A model generated the notes under the pieces. It was not told where the DNA came from, made no database searches, and saw nothing but the letters and a program-made list of their open reading frames with translations. Source: Lachnospiraceae bacterium UBA6987 (lineage in GTDB: Bacteria; Bacillota; Clostridia; Lachnospirales; Lachnospiraceae). From it: a stretch of DNA of 48,686 nucleotides. The position numbers were made by a program, and so were the translations under genes. The stretch lies in contig DJYD01000033.1 in the NCBI GenBank assembly GCA_002449955.1, positions 43,478-92,163 of the forward strand. The letters run 5' to 3'. Positions 1-7,760 of the stretch are shown in pieces. How positions within the stretch are numbered: position 1 is the first letter of the stretch; each line of letters starts with the position of its first letter.

Positions 1-35
1 CCAAAAGGCCGGGGGTTCGAATCCTCTAACGCACA
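1..35 (+). tRNA. 3' end of a tRNA, probably class II (Ser or Leu)
   Basis: The window opens inside a tRNA. A T-arm with loop TTCGAAT sits at 16-22 between GGGGG and CCTCT. It is followed by the acceptor 3' strand AACGCAC and discriminator A35. CCA is not encoded. The CC-AAAA-GG mini-hairpin just before the T-arm looks like a long variable arm, which suggests a serine or leucine tRNA. The anticodon is outside the window, so the identity is open. Confidence 0.75.
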
Positions 36-41
36 GAAGAT

Positions 42-66
42 GGAGCACCGAACGGTGCTCCTTTTT
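42..66 (+). terminator. Rho-independent terminator after the tRNA
   Basis: A perfect 8-bp stem, GGAGCACC/GGTGCTCC with loop GAAC (42-61), is followed by TTTTT. It ends transcription of the upstream tRNA gene before the next tRNA. Confidence 0.85.
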
Positions 67-88
67 CATTGATTCAGCATCTTTTTTT

Positions 89-170
89 GCGGATATGGCG
101 AAACTGGCAGACGCGCGGGATTTAGGTTCCCGTGGGCTCCCCCGTGCAGGTTCGAGTCCTGTTATCCGCA
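89..170 (+). tRNA. tRNA-Leu (anticodon UAG)
   Basis: A complete class II tRNA. The acceptor strands GCGGATA (89-95) and TATCCGC (163-169) pair, with discriminator A170. The anticodon stem CGGGA/TCCCG encloses loop TTTAGGT, giving anticodon TAG, which reads CUA leucine codons. A long variable arm and a T-loop TTCGAGT follow. The CCA end is not encoded, so it must be added by nucleotidyltransferase. Confidence 0.95.
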
Positions 171-199
171 GCTTCGATGCGTAAGAAAAGGAGGAAGTC

Positions 200-502
200 A
201 TGCTTACGATCAAAAAATCTCTTCAAGAAGACCATGCCGTAATAGCCCTTCAAGGCCGCATTGATACCGTGACCGCATCCGATCTTGAGAAAGAGCTTCA
301 GGAAACCATTCCGGCGGCTTCCGATCTGACCCTGGATTTTGCCGAAGTCGATTACATTTCTTCCGCCGGTCTTCGCGTGCTGCTTTCCTCTCAGAAGCTC
401 ATCTCAGGGAAACACGGCCAGATGAAGCTGACTCATGTGGATCCGATGATCATGGGTATCTTCGAAATGACCGGCTTTTCAGATATCCTGACCATCGAGT
501 AA
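200..502 (+). CDS. STAS-domain anti-sigma factor antagonist (RsbV/SpoIIAA type)
   Basis: A 100-residue single-domain STAS protein. In this family the unphosphorylated antagonist binds an anti-sigma kinase and so frees a sigma factor, and phosphorylation of a conserved serine switches it off. The diagnostic segment is DYISSAGLRVLL at 51-62. Ser55 aligns with the phosphorylated serine of SpoIIAA. The start has a good AGGAGG-type site 5-10 bases upstream. No anti-sigma kinase, phosphatase or sigma gene lies beside it, so it is an orphan here and its partner must be encoded elsewhere. A role in polar-lipid or polysaccharide regulation is also possible for orphan STAS proteins. The family call is firm; the pathway is unknown. 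Confidence 0.88.
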   Translation: MLTIKKSLQEDHAVIALQGRIDTVTASDLEKELQETIPAASDLTLDFAEVDYISSAGLRVLLSSQKLISGKHGQMKLTHVDPMIMGIFEMTGFSDILTIE

Positions 503-539
503 ATGTCTGGGCCGCGAGGCGCGGCAGGAAGGGCTGACC

Positions 540-1196
540 ATGGCTGATTACCGTCAGGATCTGACTATGAATCCGTCCGGATTTGTCCTGCTTGCGGATT
601 ATATTCCGCAGATCGTGCAGGAGATCCGTTATTATTCCACTTATAATTTTATCGGGGACCGCATAGACGGTTACGAGGAACCCTGTGCCATCCTGACGAT
701 CGAGGCAGCACGGGCACTCAAGGCTGTCAGCAGCGAACTGATCGTGCAGGGCTACCGACTGAAGGTCTTCGATGCTTACCGTCCCATGCCGGCCGTCAAG
801 CAGTTTGTCCTCTGGGGCATTGAGGATCAGGATATCCGCATGAAGCCCTATTTTTATCCGGAGCTCGAGAAGCAGGAGCTCTTCGCCCGCGGGTATATCG
901 CAACGAAGTCCAGCCACTGCCGCGGCAGCGCCGTTGATCTGACTCTCCTCGACATGAAGAGCGGCAGGGAAGTCGATATGGGCAGTCCCTTTGATCTCTT
1001 CAGCGAAGCCTCGCACCCGGATTACCGCGGCATCAGCGACGAGCAGTATGCAAACCGCATGATCCTGCAGCAGGCGATGGTGCGAAACGGTTTTCAGCCT
1101 CTGGACTGTGAATGGTGGCACTTCGCGCTGAAGGACGAACCTTATCCCGACACTTATTTTGAATTTCCCGTGTCGTCTGCTTATTTGAAGAAATAA
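540..1196 (+). CDS. D-alanyl-D-alanine dipeptidase, VanX/DdpX family (M15D)
   Basis: A 218-residue cytoplasmic zinc dipeptidase of the VanX family, which hydrolyses D-Ala-D-Ala. The motif SSHCRGSAVDL (124-134) supplies zinc ligands His126 and Asp133. EWWHF (191-195) supplies catalytic Glu191 and zinc ligand His194. Arg81 in AYRP matches the transition-state arginine of VanX. No signal peptide is visible. No vanH/vanA-type ligase or VanRS pair is nearby, so a resistance role is not supported. Recycling of wall-derived D-Ala-D-Ala, as for DdpX, or control of the dipeptide pool is more likely. The gene follows the STAS gene by 37 bases and may be co-transcribed with it. It ends at a terminator shared with the facing asd gene. 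Confidence 0.85.
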   Translation: MADYRQDLTMNPSGFVLLADYIPQIVQEIRYYSTYNFIGDRIDGYEEPCAILTIEAARALKAVSSELIVQGYRLKVFDAYRPMPAVKQFVLWGIEDQDIRMKPYFYPELEKQELFARGYIATKSSHCRGSAVDLTLLDMKSGREVDMGSPFDLFSEASHPDYRGISDEQYANRMILQQAMVRNGFQPLDCEWWHFALKDEPYPDTYFEFPVSSAYLKK

Positions 1197-1213
1197 TTGA
1201 GAATAGGAAATAG

Positions 1214-1260
1214 AAAAAAGATCCTTCAGAGGAGTTATGCTCCCCCGAAGGATCTTTTTT
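1214..1260. terminator. Bidirectional terminator between the dipeptidase gene and asd
   Basis: A long stem, AAAAAAGATCCTTC/GAAGGATCTTTTTT, with a run of A on one side and T on the other works in both directions. Its right arm overlaps the asd stop codon (1259-1261). Confidence 0.85.
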
Positions 1261-2263
1261 ATTGCTCCGCTAACAGCTTCAGGATCTGCACTGCGTTGGC
1301 CGCAGCGCCCTTCCTGATCTGATCGCCGCAGCACCAGAGCGTAAGTCCGCAGGGATCGGTAAGGTCCTGACGGATACGCCCGACATAGACCAGATCCTGG
1401 TTCGATGTGTCGAGCGGCGTCGGATAGCCGATGCCCTCTCCTTCTTCGATCAGGCGACATCCGGGAAAGTGTCTTACGGCTTCCTTTGCCTCTTCGATGC
1501 TCACAGGCTGCTCTGTCCTGACCGTGACCGCAATGGAATGAGACCGCATAACCGGAACGCGGACGCAGGTGCAGGTAACGAAAAGCTCCGGCCTGTGCAG
1601 GATGCGGCGTCCCTCATTCTGCATCTTCATCTCTTCCGTGGTATACAGATTGTCCAGCCCGCTGCCGATCCAGGGAATCACATTTAATGCGATCTGCGCC
1701 GGAAAAACCTTCGTTTTCAGTTCCTTTCCTTCCGTGAGATCCTTCATCTGCTCTTCCAGCTCCGTAATGCCGCCCTGCCCGGCGCCGGATACCGCCTGAT
1801 ACGTGCAGGCGACCATGTTCCGGATCGGGGACAGTCCCGCTATGCCGGCGACAGCCATCATGGTGATGATGGTCGAGCAGTTCGGATTGGCGATAATTCC
1901 TTTATGCGCAAGGGCATCCGCGCCGTTGATCTCAGGGACAACCAGAGGCACGTCCGGATCCATACGGAAGGCAGAACTGTTGTCGATATAAACCGCGCCG
2001 CTCTTCACGACAGCCGGTGCGAAGCGTTTGGACAGCGGATTCTGCACGGCGCCAAGCACATAGTCACAGCCGGCAAAGCTGTCTTCACGGGCCTCCTGCA
2101 CCACGATTTCTTTTCCGCGGAACGGAATGACGCCGCCTGCGCTCCTTGCGCTCGCAAGGAGTCTGAGCTCACTGACCGGGATCCCGTACTCCTCAAGGAC
2201 CTTTACCATTTCACGCCCAACGGCGCCTGTTGCTCCAAGTACAGCGATTTTGTATTCTTTCAT
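1259..2263 (-). CDS. asd: Aspartate-semialdehyde dehydrogenase
   Basis: Reduces aspartyl-phosphate to aspartate semialdehyde with NADPH, the branch point for lysine, threonine and methionine. The protein is 334 residues from the chosen start. The nucleotide-binding loop GATGAVG lies at 10-16 and the catalytic cysteine at 129 in NPNCSTI; IDNSSAFR is also typical. An upstream ATG at 2296 would add 11 residues but has no ribosome site and overlaps lysC by 20 bases. The ATG at 2263 has AAAGGGAG a few bases upstream, so I chose it. It is the last gene of the hom-lysC-asd operon, and all three act in consecutive steps of the same pathway. Confidence 0.93.
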   Translation of the reverse strand: MKEYKIAVLGATGAVGREMVKVLEEYGIPVSELRLLASARSAGGVIPFRGKEIVVQEAREDSFAGCDYVLGAVQNPLSKRFAPAVVKSGAVYIDNSSAFRMDPDVPLVVPEINGADALAHKGIIANPNCSTIITMMAVAGIAGLSPIRNMVACTYQAVSGAGQGGITELEEQMKDLTEGKELKTKVFPAQIALNVIPWIGSGLDNLYTTEEMKMQNEGRRILHRPELFVTCTCVRVPVMRSHSIAVTVRTEQPVSIEEAKEAVRHFPGCRLIEEGEGIGYPTPLDTSNQDLVYVGRIRQDLTDPCGLTLWCCGDQIRKGAAANAVQILKLLAEQ

Positions 2264-2276
2264 CTTCCTGCTCCCT

Positions 2277-3590
2277 TTATCCTGCAAATCCTTCATACAT
2301 GATCCGGATCGCGGTCTCGTAGTCCTCTTCTTCCACGCCGATCACGATCGCGAGCTCATCAGCGCCCTGGGCAATCGTGCGGATGTTGACGCCTCCTTCG
2401 CCGATGGCCTTGAACAAACGCCCCGAAACACCGGGACGGAAGGTCATCTTCCGGCCGACCGAGGCCACAAGCGCAATACCGTCGCGCAGGTCCACATCAT
2501 CCGGTCTGCAGCTTTTCTTGATGTCCGCAATCAGTTCGTAAACGGCATCCCCAAGAGCCGCCGTACTGACCACGAAAGCGAAGCTGTCCAGGCCAAGGGT
2601 GATATGCTCTGCTCTCACGCGGTACTGATCCAGTATGGTAAGTGCCTGGCACAGTGCCGTGCTCTGCTCCATATTGTGTTTGGTCACCGTCAGGATGGTA
2701 AAGCCCTTCCGTCCGGCGATTCCGGTAATGAAGCGGTCTTCCTCTTCGCTCTCCACAATATTCTCGCGGATCATCGTTCCCGGATTATCCGGCTCGTTCG
2801 TGTTCCGGATATTCAGCGCAATGCCCTTCTCACGGACCGGCAGAATGGAATCCTCCTGCAGCACCGATGCGCCCATGAAGGAGAGTTCCCGCAGCTCGCC
2901 ATAGGTCATTTCCGCGATGGGCTTCGGGTCCTTTACGATACGCGGATCCGCCATGAGGATCCCGGATACATCCGTCCAGTTTTCGTAAACGTCGGCGTTC
3001 ACAGCAGCTGCCGCAAGAGCGCCCGTAATATCTCCGCCGCCCCGTGGCATCAGCCTCGGCCTGCCTGTCGGAATGCACCCGTAAAAGCCCGGCAGCACCA
3101 TACGGCCGCATTTGGCATAGGCTCCCGCAATGGCGGCATAAGTCTTTTCCTGATCCAGCTGGCCGTCCATGCCGAAGAACACGCAGTCTACCGCGTCGAC
3201 AAAGGGTATCTCCAGATACTCCGCCATCAGCCTCGCGGTAAAATATTCGCCGCGCGAAACGAGTTCATCCACGCTCATGCCCTTTACCAGCTTCGCTTTG
3301 AGTGCTGCAAATTCGCCCTCCACATCGAAGCTTAGGCCGAGCGCATCACGGATCCCGGCAAAGCGGGCTTCGATCTGCCCTAAGATTTCATCACAGGACA
3401 CCCCGTACGTGCGGTGCGCGTTGCACAGATACAGCAGGTCTGTGATTTTATGGTCTTCTTTATCTCTTTTTCCGGCGGCGCTCACCACAATGATTTGTCT
3501 GTCCGGATCAGAAGCGACTATGGCTTTGACCTTTTTAAACTGCTCAGCTCCTGCAACGGATGAGCCGCCGAATTTAGCAACTTTCAGCAT
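2277..3590 (-). CDS. lysC: Aspartate kinase
   Basis: Phosphorylates aspartate, the first committed step to threonine, lysine and methionine. The 437-residue protein begins with the kinase motif KFGGSS (6-11). The amino-acid kinase fold runs to about residue 290 and is followed by two ACT-like regulatory segments, the last containing GVNIRTIAQGADE. The start overlaps the end of hom by 7 bases, so translation is probably coupled. Feedback control by lysine or threonine is expected from the ACT region but cannot be assigned from sequence. The length fits monofunctional aspartokinases. Confidence 0.93.
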   Translation of the reverse strand: MLKVAKFGGSSVAGAEQFKKVKAIVASDPDRQIIVVSAAGKRDKEDHKITDLLYLCNAHRTYGVSCDEILGQIEARFAGIRDALGLSFDVEGEFAALKAKLVKGMSVDELVSRGEYFTARLMAEYLEIPFVDAVDCVFFGMDGQLDQEKTYAAIAGAYAKCGRMVLPGFYGCIPTGRPRLMPRGGGDITGALAAAAVNADVYENWTDVSGILMADPRIVKDPKPIAEMTYGELRELSFMGASVLQEDSILPVREKGIALNIRNTNEPDNPGTMIRENIVESEEEDRFITGIAGRKGFTILTVTKHNMEQSTALCQALTILDQYRVRAEHITLGLDSFAFVVSTAALGDAVYELIADIKKSCRPDDVDLRDGIALVASVGRKMTFRPGVSGRLFKAIGEGGVNIRTIAQGADELAIVIGVEEEDYETAIRIMYEGFAG

Positions 3591-4759
3591 AAATAATCCT
3601 CCGGTTCCGCAAGAGGGTCGAGGGCTGCAAACATGACGCGGCCGTCTTCTTCCCGTATAGTCTGCACAAGACTGTGCATGGTTTTCGCAAAAAATGGAGC
3701 TGTCTTCAGACGCACGCAGTCATTTTCTTCAGCAAGCCTCTCTGCTCCCGGGAAAAGTGCGGCAAAAGCTTTTTCGGTTCTGACGAAATACCTGCTGCAG
3801 CTTCCCGGGCTGTCAGCTGACCCGTTTGCCGTTCCCTCCGGAAACATGCGCCTTGCTCCGCATCTGATGCTTTCTAAGTCGCGGATCACGGCTGAAGCGG
3901 TCGGATACCTGCCCGCACCCTGGCCCTGAAAGCTGATCAGGCCTGAAGCCCTGCCCTCATAGGAAGCCAGATTGTAATTCTTCCGCACAGCGGCTTCCGG
4001 AGCATCCTTTCCGAAAAGAACGGGTTCCACATATGCGCTGACCCCCTCTTCCGTCCTAGCCGTTTTCGCAATCAGCCGCAGGATGAGCCCTCTGCTTTGG
4101 TAAAAGCGAATATCCTCTGCCGTGACATTTTCAATGCCTTCGCTGAAGCCGTCAGTGGGCAGAAGGCCGAAGGCAACCGCAGCCGCCAGTCTGATCTTGC
4201 GCAGCGCGTCCAGGCCCGAAACGTCCGCTGTGGGATCTGCCTCTGCATAGCCCAGCGACTGCGCCTTATGCAAGGCGGATTCATAGCTTCCGCCCGGAGC
4301 GCTCTGCATCTGATCCAGCATGTAATTCGTCGTTCCGTTCAAAATCCCCTGAACGGAAACGATCTCATCCGCCTGCCTTGCCAGTGCAAGGTTGTGCAGA
4401 AGGGGGACGCCGCCTCCGCAGGCTGCGGAAAAAAGAAAGGCAGCGCAGGATCTCTCTGCGATCTCCTGCAGTCTGACCCCATACTCTGCCACGAGCATCT
4501 TATTGGCCGTAACAAAATGCTTTCCACTTGCCAGCGTGCGCTCTGCCAGTGAAAAGGCAGGATCAAGGCCTCCCATCGCTTCGGCAACCGCTTCTACAGA
4601 AGGATCGGCAAGGATCTGATCGAAATCATCTGTTTTCCAGGGGGTATCCGCCTTGCCTTTTCGCACATAGACGGGTCCTGCCTCAAGCCCTTCTGCACGC
4701 TGCAGCATCTCATATATGCCGGCTCCGACTGTTCCGAAGCCTAAAACCGCTGTTTTCAT
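3584..4759 (-). CDS. hom: Homoserine dehydrogenase
   Basis: Reduces aspartate semialdehyde to homoserine. The 391-residue protein has the Rossmann loop GFGTVGAGIY near residues 7-16 and the homoserine dehydrogenase core GTTNYML, followed by TADVSGLDALRKI. AGG AGG lies 5 bases before the ATG. It is rather short for the family. The last 80 or so residues do not show a clear C-terminal ACT domain, which many Gram-positive enzymes use for threonine feedback. A separate ACT-domain protein is encoded divergently next door, which may or may not be related. It is the first gene of the leftward operon and has its own promoter at 4820-4848. Confidence 0.92.
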   Translation of the reverse strand: MKTAVLGFGTVGAGIYEMLQRAEGLEAGPVYVRKGKADTPWKTDDFDQILADPSVEAVAEAMGGLDPAFSLAERTLASGKHFVTANKMLVAEYGVRLQEIAERSCAAFLFSAACGGGVPLLHNLALARQADEIVSVQGILNGTTNYMLDQMQSAPGGSYESALHKAQSLGYAEADPTADVSGLDALRKIRLAAAVAFGLLPTDGFSEGIENVTAEDIRFYQSRGLILRLIAKTARTEEGVSAYVEPVLFGKDAPEAAVRKNYNLASYEGRASGLISFQGQGAGRYPTASAVIRDLESIRCGARRMFPEGTANGSADSPGSCSRYFVRTEKAFAALFPGAERLAEENDCVRLKTAPFFAKTMHSLVQTIREEDGRVMFAALDPLAEPEDYLC

Positions 4760-4778
4760 GAATTCCTCCTAAAAAATG

Positions 4779-4814
4779 AGTGTCCGTATAAAAAAGACAC
4801 TTGTTTTTTGGACA
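4779..4814 (-). promoter_or_regulatory. Overlapping inverted repeats in the hom leader
   Basis: Two alternative pairings share bases. TGTCC (4781-4785) can pair with GGACA (4810-4814), supported by an inner AAAAAA/TTTTTT pairing. AGTGTC (4779-4784) can instead pair with GACACT (4796-4801). The region lies at the predicted 5' end of the hom transcript and over the -35 of the opposing promoter, so it could be an operator or a leader switch. No T-box or known riboswitch core is seen. Confidence 0.4.
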
Positions 4815-4829
4815 GAGACATAGTATCAT
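4801..4829 (+). promoter_or_regulatory. Sigma-A promoter for ACT-thrC-thrB
   Basis: TTGTTT (4801-4806), a 17-base spacer and TATCAT (4824-4829). The predicted start near 4836 leaves a leader of about 55 bases to the ATG at 4893. Confidence 0.6.
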
Positions 4830-4848
4830 AGTCCTTGCGGAATTACAA
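4820..4848 (-). promoter_or_regulatory. Sigma-A promoter for hom-lysC-asd
   Basis: On the minus strand, TTGTAA (4843-4848), a 17-base spacer and TACTAT (4820-4825). The -10 box overlaps the -10 of the divergent thr promoter by two bases, so the two promoters cannot easily be occupied together. Confidence 0.65.
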
Positions 4849-4892
4849 GCCGTTTTTTCAGTTTTTTACAAGAGGTCATAAAGGAGAATATC

Positions 4893-5330
4893 ATGCTGGA
4901 TAATTATCTGATCGTCCACAAAAGCATTTTGCCGGACAAGTATGAGAAGGTACTGGAAGCCAGGCGCCTGCTTGAAACCGGCAAAATAAAGGAGGTTTCC
5001 CAGGCTGTCAAGCTTGTCGGAATCTCGCGCAGCACCTACTACAAATACCGCGATTTTATTTTTGAGCCGTCTGAACGAAGCGGCAGCCGCACCGCTGTGC
5101 TGGAAATGATGTTAGATCACACCGCAGGTCAGCTGAATGCTGTCCTGTCGGTTCTTTCCGATGCCAGCACGAGTGTGCTGACCATCACGCAAAGCCTGCC
5201 GATCCACGGCAAGGCCAGTGTCACCCTGTCACTCGATATCAGCAGCATGCCCGGTTCCATGTCATCCCTGTTAGATGCCGTCGCCGCACTCCCCGGTGTG
5301 AGCGGCAGCCGTCTGATTGATCTCGAATAG
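4893..5330 (+). CDS. ACT-domain protein of the PheB/UPF0735 family
   Basis: A 145-residue protein. The N-terminal half holds a short helix-turn-helix-like stretch (about 35-50, with GISRSTYYKYRDF). The C-terminal half (about 77-145) is an ACT domain with the typical start VLTITQSLPI and end PGVSGSRLI. In Clostridia this family often sits beside hom and other amino-acid genes and is presumed to sense an amino acid, but its role is not established. Here it leads the thrC-thrB operon, 8 bases before thrC, and is divergent from hom. It could be the regulator of both operons through the shared promoter region; that is inference. The ribosome site AAGGAG is well placed. Confidence 0.8.
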   Translation: MLDNYLIVHKSILPDKYEKVLEARRLLETGKIKEVSQAVKLVGISRSTYYKYRDFIFEPSERSGSRTAVLEMMLDHTAGQLNAVLSVLSDASTSVLTITQSLPIHGKASVTLSLDISSMPGSMSSLLDAVAALPGVSGSRLIDLE

Positions 5331-5338
5331 GAGGATAT

Positions 5339-6820
5339 ATGCAGTACCAAAGTACAAGAAGCGACATTTCCGCAAACGGTCTTCAGGCGGTCCTTTCCGG
5401 TCTCGCCCCTGACGGGGGGCTTTATGTAGACAGCAGTCTTTCCCGCCGTCCCTTTCCCTGGGACGAGGTGCTCAGTCTTTCCCCTCTTTCCATGGCAGCC
5501 CGCATCCTCTCTCATCTTCTGCCTGATTTCGAAGACATGGATGAGATCGTCCGTCTCTCCTACACGAATAAATTCGATACACCGCTTCTGACGCCGCTTG
5601 TATCCGCCGGAGACTACCGGATCCTCGAGTTATTCCACGGGCCCACCTCTGCCTTCAAGGATGTTGCGCTCTCCGTGCTTCCGGTCCTGATGACGAAAGC
5701 ACGCAGGCTGAGTGCCTCTTCGGAGAAAACCATCATCCTGACGGCCACCAGCGGCGATACCGGCAAAGCCGCACTTGAAGGCTTTCACGACGTGGAGGGC
5801 ACCGGGATCCTGGTCTTCTACCCGGACGGCGGTGTCTCCCCTGTACAGCATGCCCAGATGGTTACCCAGACGGGGGAAAACGTGCGCGTCTGTGCCGTTA
5901 GCGGCAACTTCGACGACTGCCAGAGCGGAGTCAAAAGAGCGTTTGCCGCGTTAAGCCGGAGCGAGGAGCTGAAGCGTTTAAACTGTGCCTTGAGCTCAGC
6001 CAATTCCATCAATATCGGCCGCCTTGCGCCGCAGGTCGTCTATTATTTCCTTGCCTACCGGCAGCTCCTTGATGCCGGCGACATCAAACTGGGCGATCCG
6101 GTTGATTTCGTTGTCCCTACCGGCAATTTCGGCGATATTTTCGCCGGGTATCAGGCAAAACAGATGGGACTTCCTGTCGGAAAGCTTGTCTGTGCCTCCA
6201 ACGCGAACCGCGTACTGACTGATTTCTTTGCAAACGGTGTCTATGACAGACGGCGTGATTTCCTGCGCACGGCCTCTCCCTCCATGGACATCCTGATTTC
6301 CTCCAATCTGGAGCGGCTTTTGTATATCGCCTCGGACGGAGCATACGCTTTTGTGCGTGCCTGCATGAATTATCTGGCGTCAAACGGCGTCTACACGGTT
6401 CCGGAGGATATCATGAGCCGGATCAGGCAGGACTTTGCCGCCGGCTGCTGTGATGAAGAAACCTGCCGTGAAACGATCGGCCGCGTATGGCGTGAGCTTG
6501 GATATCTTGCCGATCCGCACACCGCGGTTGCACTCCGCGTCACCGATGAATGGAAGGGGACGGGCAAGGCTGCGAAAGCCGTCGTCACACTTTCCACTGC
6601 CTCCCCGTTCAAATTCCCGGGGGCTGTTCTGGAAGCGGCAGGCGTGATGCCCTCCGGTGACGAATTTGCCCAGATGGAGGCACTTTCCCGCATGAGCGGA
6701 CTGCCCATTCCGGCGGGACTTTCCGGTCTCAAGGAAAAACCTGTGCGTTTTACAGACGTTATAGGCGGCTCCGCGATCGAAGATTATGTGATGGAAGTCA
6801 TCCGAAAGGGGGAAGTCTGA
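5339..6820 (+). CDS. thrC: Threonine synthase
   Basis: Converts O-phosphohomoserine to threonine with pyridoxal phosphate. The 493-residue protein has the N-terminal STRSD/GLAPDGGLYV signature. The PLP lysine is Lys107 in GPTSAFKDVA, and a typical ATSGDTGKAAL loop follows. The length fits the long (fungal/enterobacterial-type) class of threonine synthases. GGAGG lies a few bases before the ATG. Only 8 bases separate it from the ACT gene, and 1 base separates its stop from thrB, so the three genes form an operon. Confidence 0.93.
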   Translation: MQYQSTRSDISANGLQAVLSGLAPDGGLYVDSSLSRRPFPWDEVLSLSPLSMAARILSHLLPDFEDMDEIVRLSYTNKFDTPLLTPLVSAGDYRILELFHGPTSAFKDVALSVLPVLMTKARRLSASSEKTIILTATSGDTGKAALEGFHDVEGTGILVFYPDGGVSPVQHAQMVTQTGENVRVCAVSGNFDDCQSGVKRAFAALSRSEELKRLNCALSSANSINIGRLAPQVVYYFLAYRQLLDAGDIKLGDPVDFVVPTGNFGDIFAGYQAKQMGLPVGKLVCASNANRVLTDFFANGVYDRRRDFLRTASPSMDILISSNLERLLYIASDGAYAFVRACMNYLASNGVYTVPEDIMSRIRQDFAAGCCDEETCRETIGRVWRELGYLADPHTAVALRVTDEWKGTGKAAKAVVTLSTASPFKFPGAVLEAAGVMPSGDEFAQMEALSRMSGLPIPAGLSGLKEKPVRFTDVIGGSAIEDYVMEVIRKGEV

Positions 6821-6821
6821 G

Positions 6822-7709
6822 ATGATTGTTAAAGTTCCAGCCAGTACGTCCAATCTCGGCCCCGGCTTTGATTGTCTGGGGATTGCCTTGAAACTGTATA
6901 ACCGCATCAACTTTGAAAAATCAGACCGGCTGCTGATCACCGGCTGCGACGCCCGTTATTGCGGGGCTGACAACCTCGCCTTTGCCGGGTACAGAGCTGC
7001 CATGAAAGCAAGAGGGCTGACCGCGGAAGGGGTCCGCATCGACTTCCGGGAAACCTGCATTCCTGTTTCACGCGGCCTTGGTTCCTCTGCCGCCCTCATC
7101 TCAGCCGGTGCCTTTGCCGCGAACGAACTGCATGGTCTTCATCTCTCACGGGAAGAACTGCTTTCCGTCTGCACCCGCATAGAAGGGCACCCCGACAATC
7201 TTGCCCCGATGATTTACGGCGGCTTTACCGCTGCCGCCATGGACGGAGAGGAAGCCATCTGCGCAAGCTATCCCTTAAGTCCCGCCCTTCGCTTTCTGGC
7301 TGTCATCCCGGATACCCCGCTGTCCACGGCAAAAGCAAGGCAGGCTCTTCCGGAGACCGTTAGCCGCGCCGATGCGGTATTTCAGCTTTCCCGCACCGCC
7401 CTCCTCATCGATGCCCTCGGCAGGGGCGATATGGAGCTGCTTGGACACGCCATAAAGGACCGTCTGCATCAACCCTACAGGCTCCCGTTAATTCCCGGCG
7501 CGGAGAAGGTCTTTGCGCTTGCAGAGAAGCTCGGTGGCGGCAGGGCCTGTGCCTGCATCTCCGGTGCGGGTTCGACACTGCTCCTCATCAGTGACAGTGA
7601 TGCCGTCATCCGCGCATGCAGCAAAGCTGTCCTGGAGAATTTCCCGGCCTGGAAAGCTCTCACACTGGAACCGGATACCGAAGGAATAACACTGCCTCTG
7701 TCAGATTGA
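6822..7709 (+). CDS. thrB: Homoserine kinase
   Basis: Phosphorylates homoserine to O-phosphohomoserine, the substrate of the preceding thrC product. The 295-residue protein belongs to the GHMP kinases: PASTSNLGPGFD (6-17) near the N-terminus, the ATP loop PVSRGLGSSAAL (81-92) and the C-terminal SGAGSTLL. Its ATG follows the thrC stop after one base. Together with lysC, asd, hom and thrC it completes the route from aspartate to threonine within about 6.5 kb. The stop codon lies inside the terminator hairpin. Confidence 0.93.
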   Translation: MIVKVPASTSNLGPGFDCLGIALKLYNRINFEKSDRLLITGCDARYCGADNLAFAGYRAAMKARGLTAEGVRIDFRETCIPVSRGLGSSAALISAGAFAANELHGLHLSREELLSVCTRIEGHPDNLAPMIYGGFTAAAMDGEEAICASYPLSPALRFLAVIPDTPLSTAKARQALPETVSRADAVFQLSRTALLIDALGRGDMELLGHAIKDRLHQPYRLPLIPGAEKVFALAEKLGGGRACACISGAGSTLLLISDSDAVIRACSKAVLENFPAWKALTLEPDTEGITLPLSD

Positions 7710-7726
7710 CAGAGGCTCTTTTTTTT
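7694..7726 (+). terminator. Terminator of the thr operon
   Basis: GCCTCTGTC/GACAGAGGC with a short loop (7694-7716) is followed by TCTTTTTTTT. The thrB stop codon lies within it, and the next promoter's -35 lies in its right arm. Confidence 0.88.
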
Positions 7727-7734
7727 CGTATAAT
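7706..7734 (+). promoter_or_regulatory. Consensus sigma-A promoter for psuK-psuG
   Basis: TTGACA (7706-7711), a 17-base spacer and TATAAT (7729-7734) match the sigma-A consensus in all 12 positions. The -35 is part of the thr terminator stem and the spacer holds its T run. The predicted start is near 7741. Confidence 0.8.
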
Positions 7735-7760
7735 AATCAGAAAACAGGCCGTGATCGACA

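Noticed and set aside
540..1196. Vancomycin-resistance gene
   Set aside because: No vanH, vanA/B ligase or vanRS genes are near, and the family includes ordinary dipeptide-recycling enzymes.
450..1460. 336-codon open frame on the minus strand
   Set aside because: It is opposite the VanX-type gene, which has full catalytic motifs, and crosses the terminator and the asd end.
2127..3335. 402-codon open frame on the plus strand
   Set aside because: It lies opposite lysC and asd, both clear genes, and spans their junction.
4760..4892. T-box or amino-acid riboswitch before hom or thrC
   Set aside because: The leaders are only about 55 bases and contain no T-box core or specifier arm; only short inverted repeats are present.
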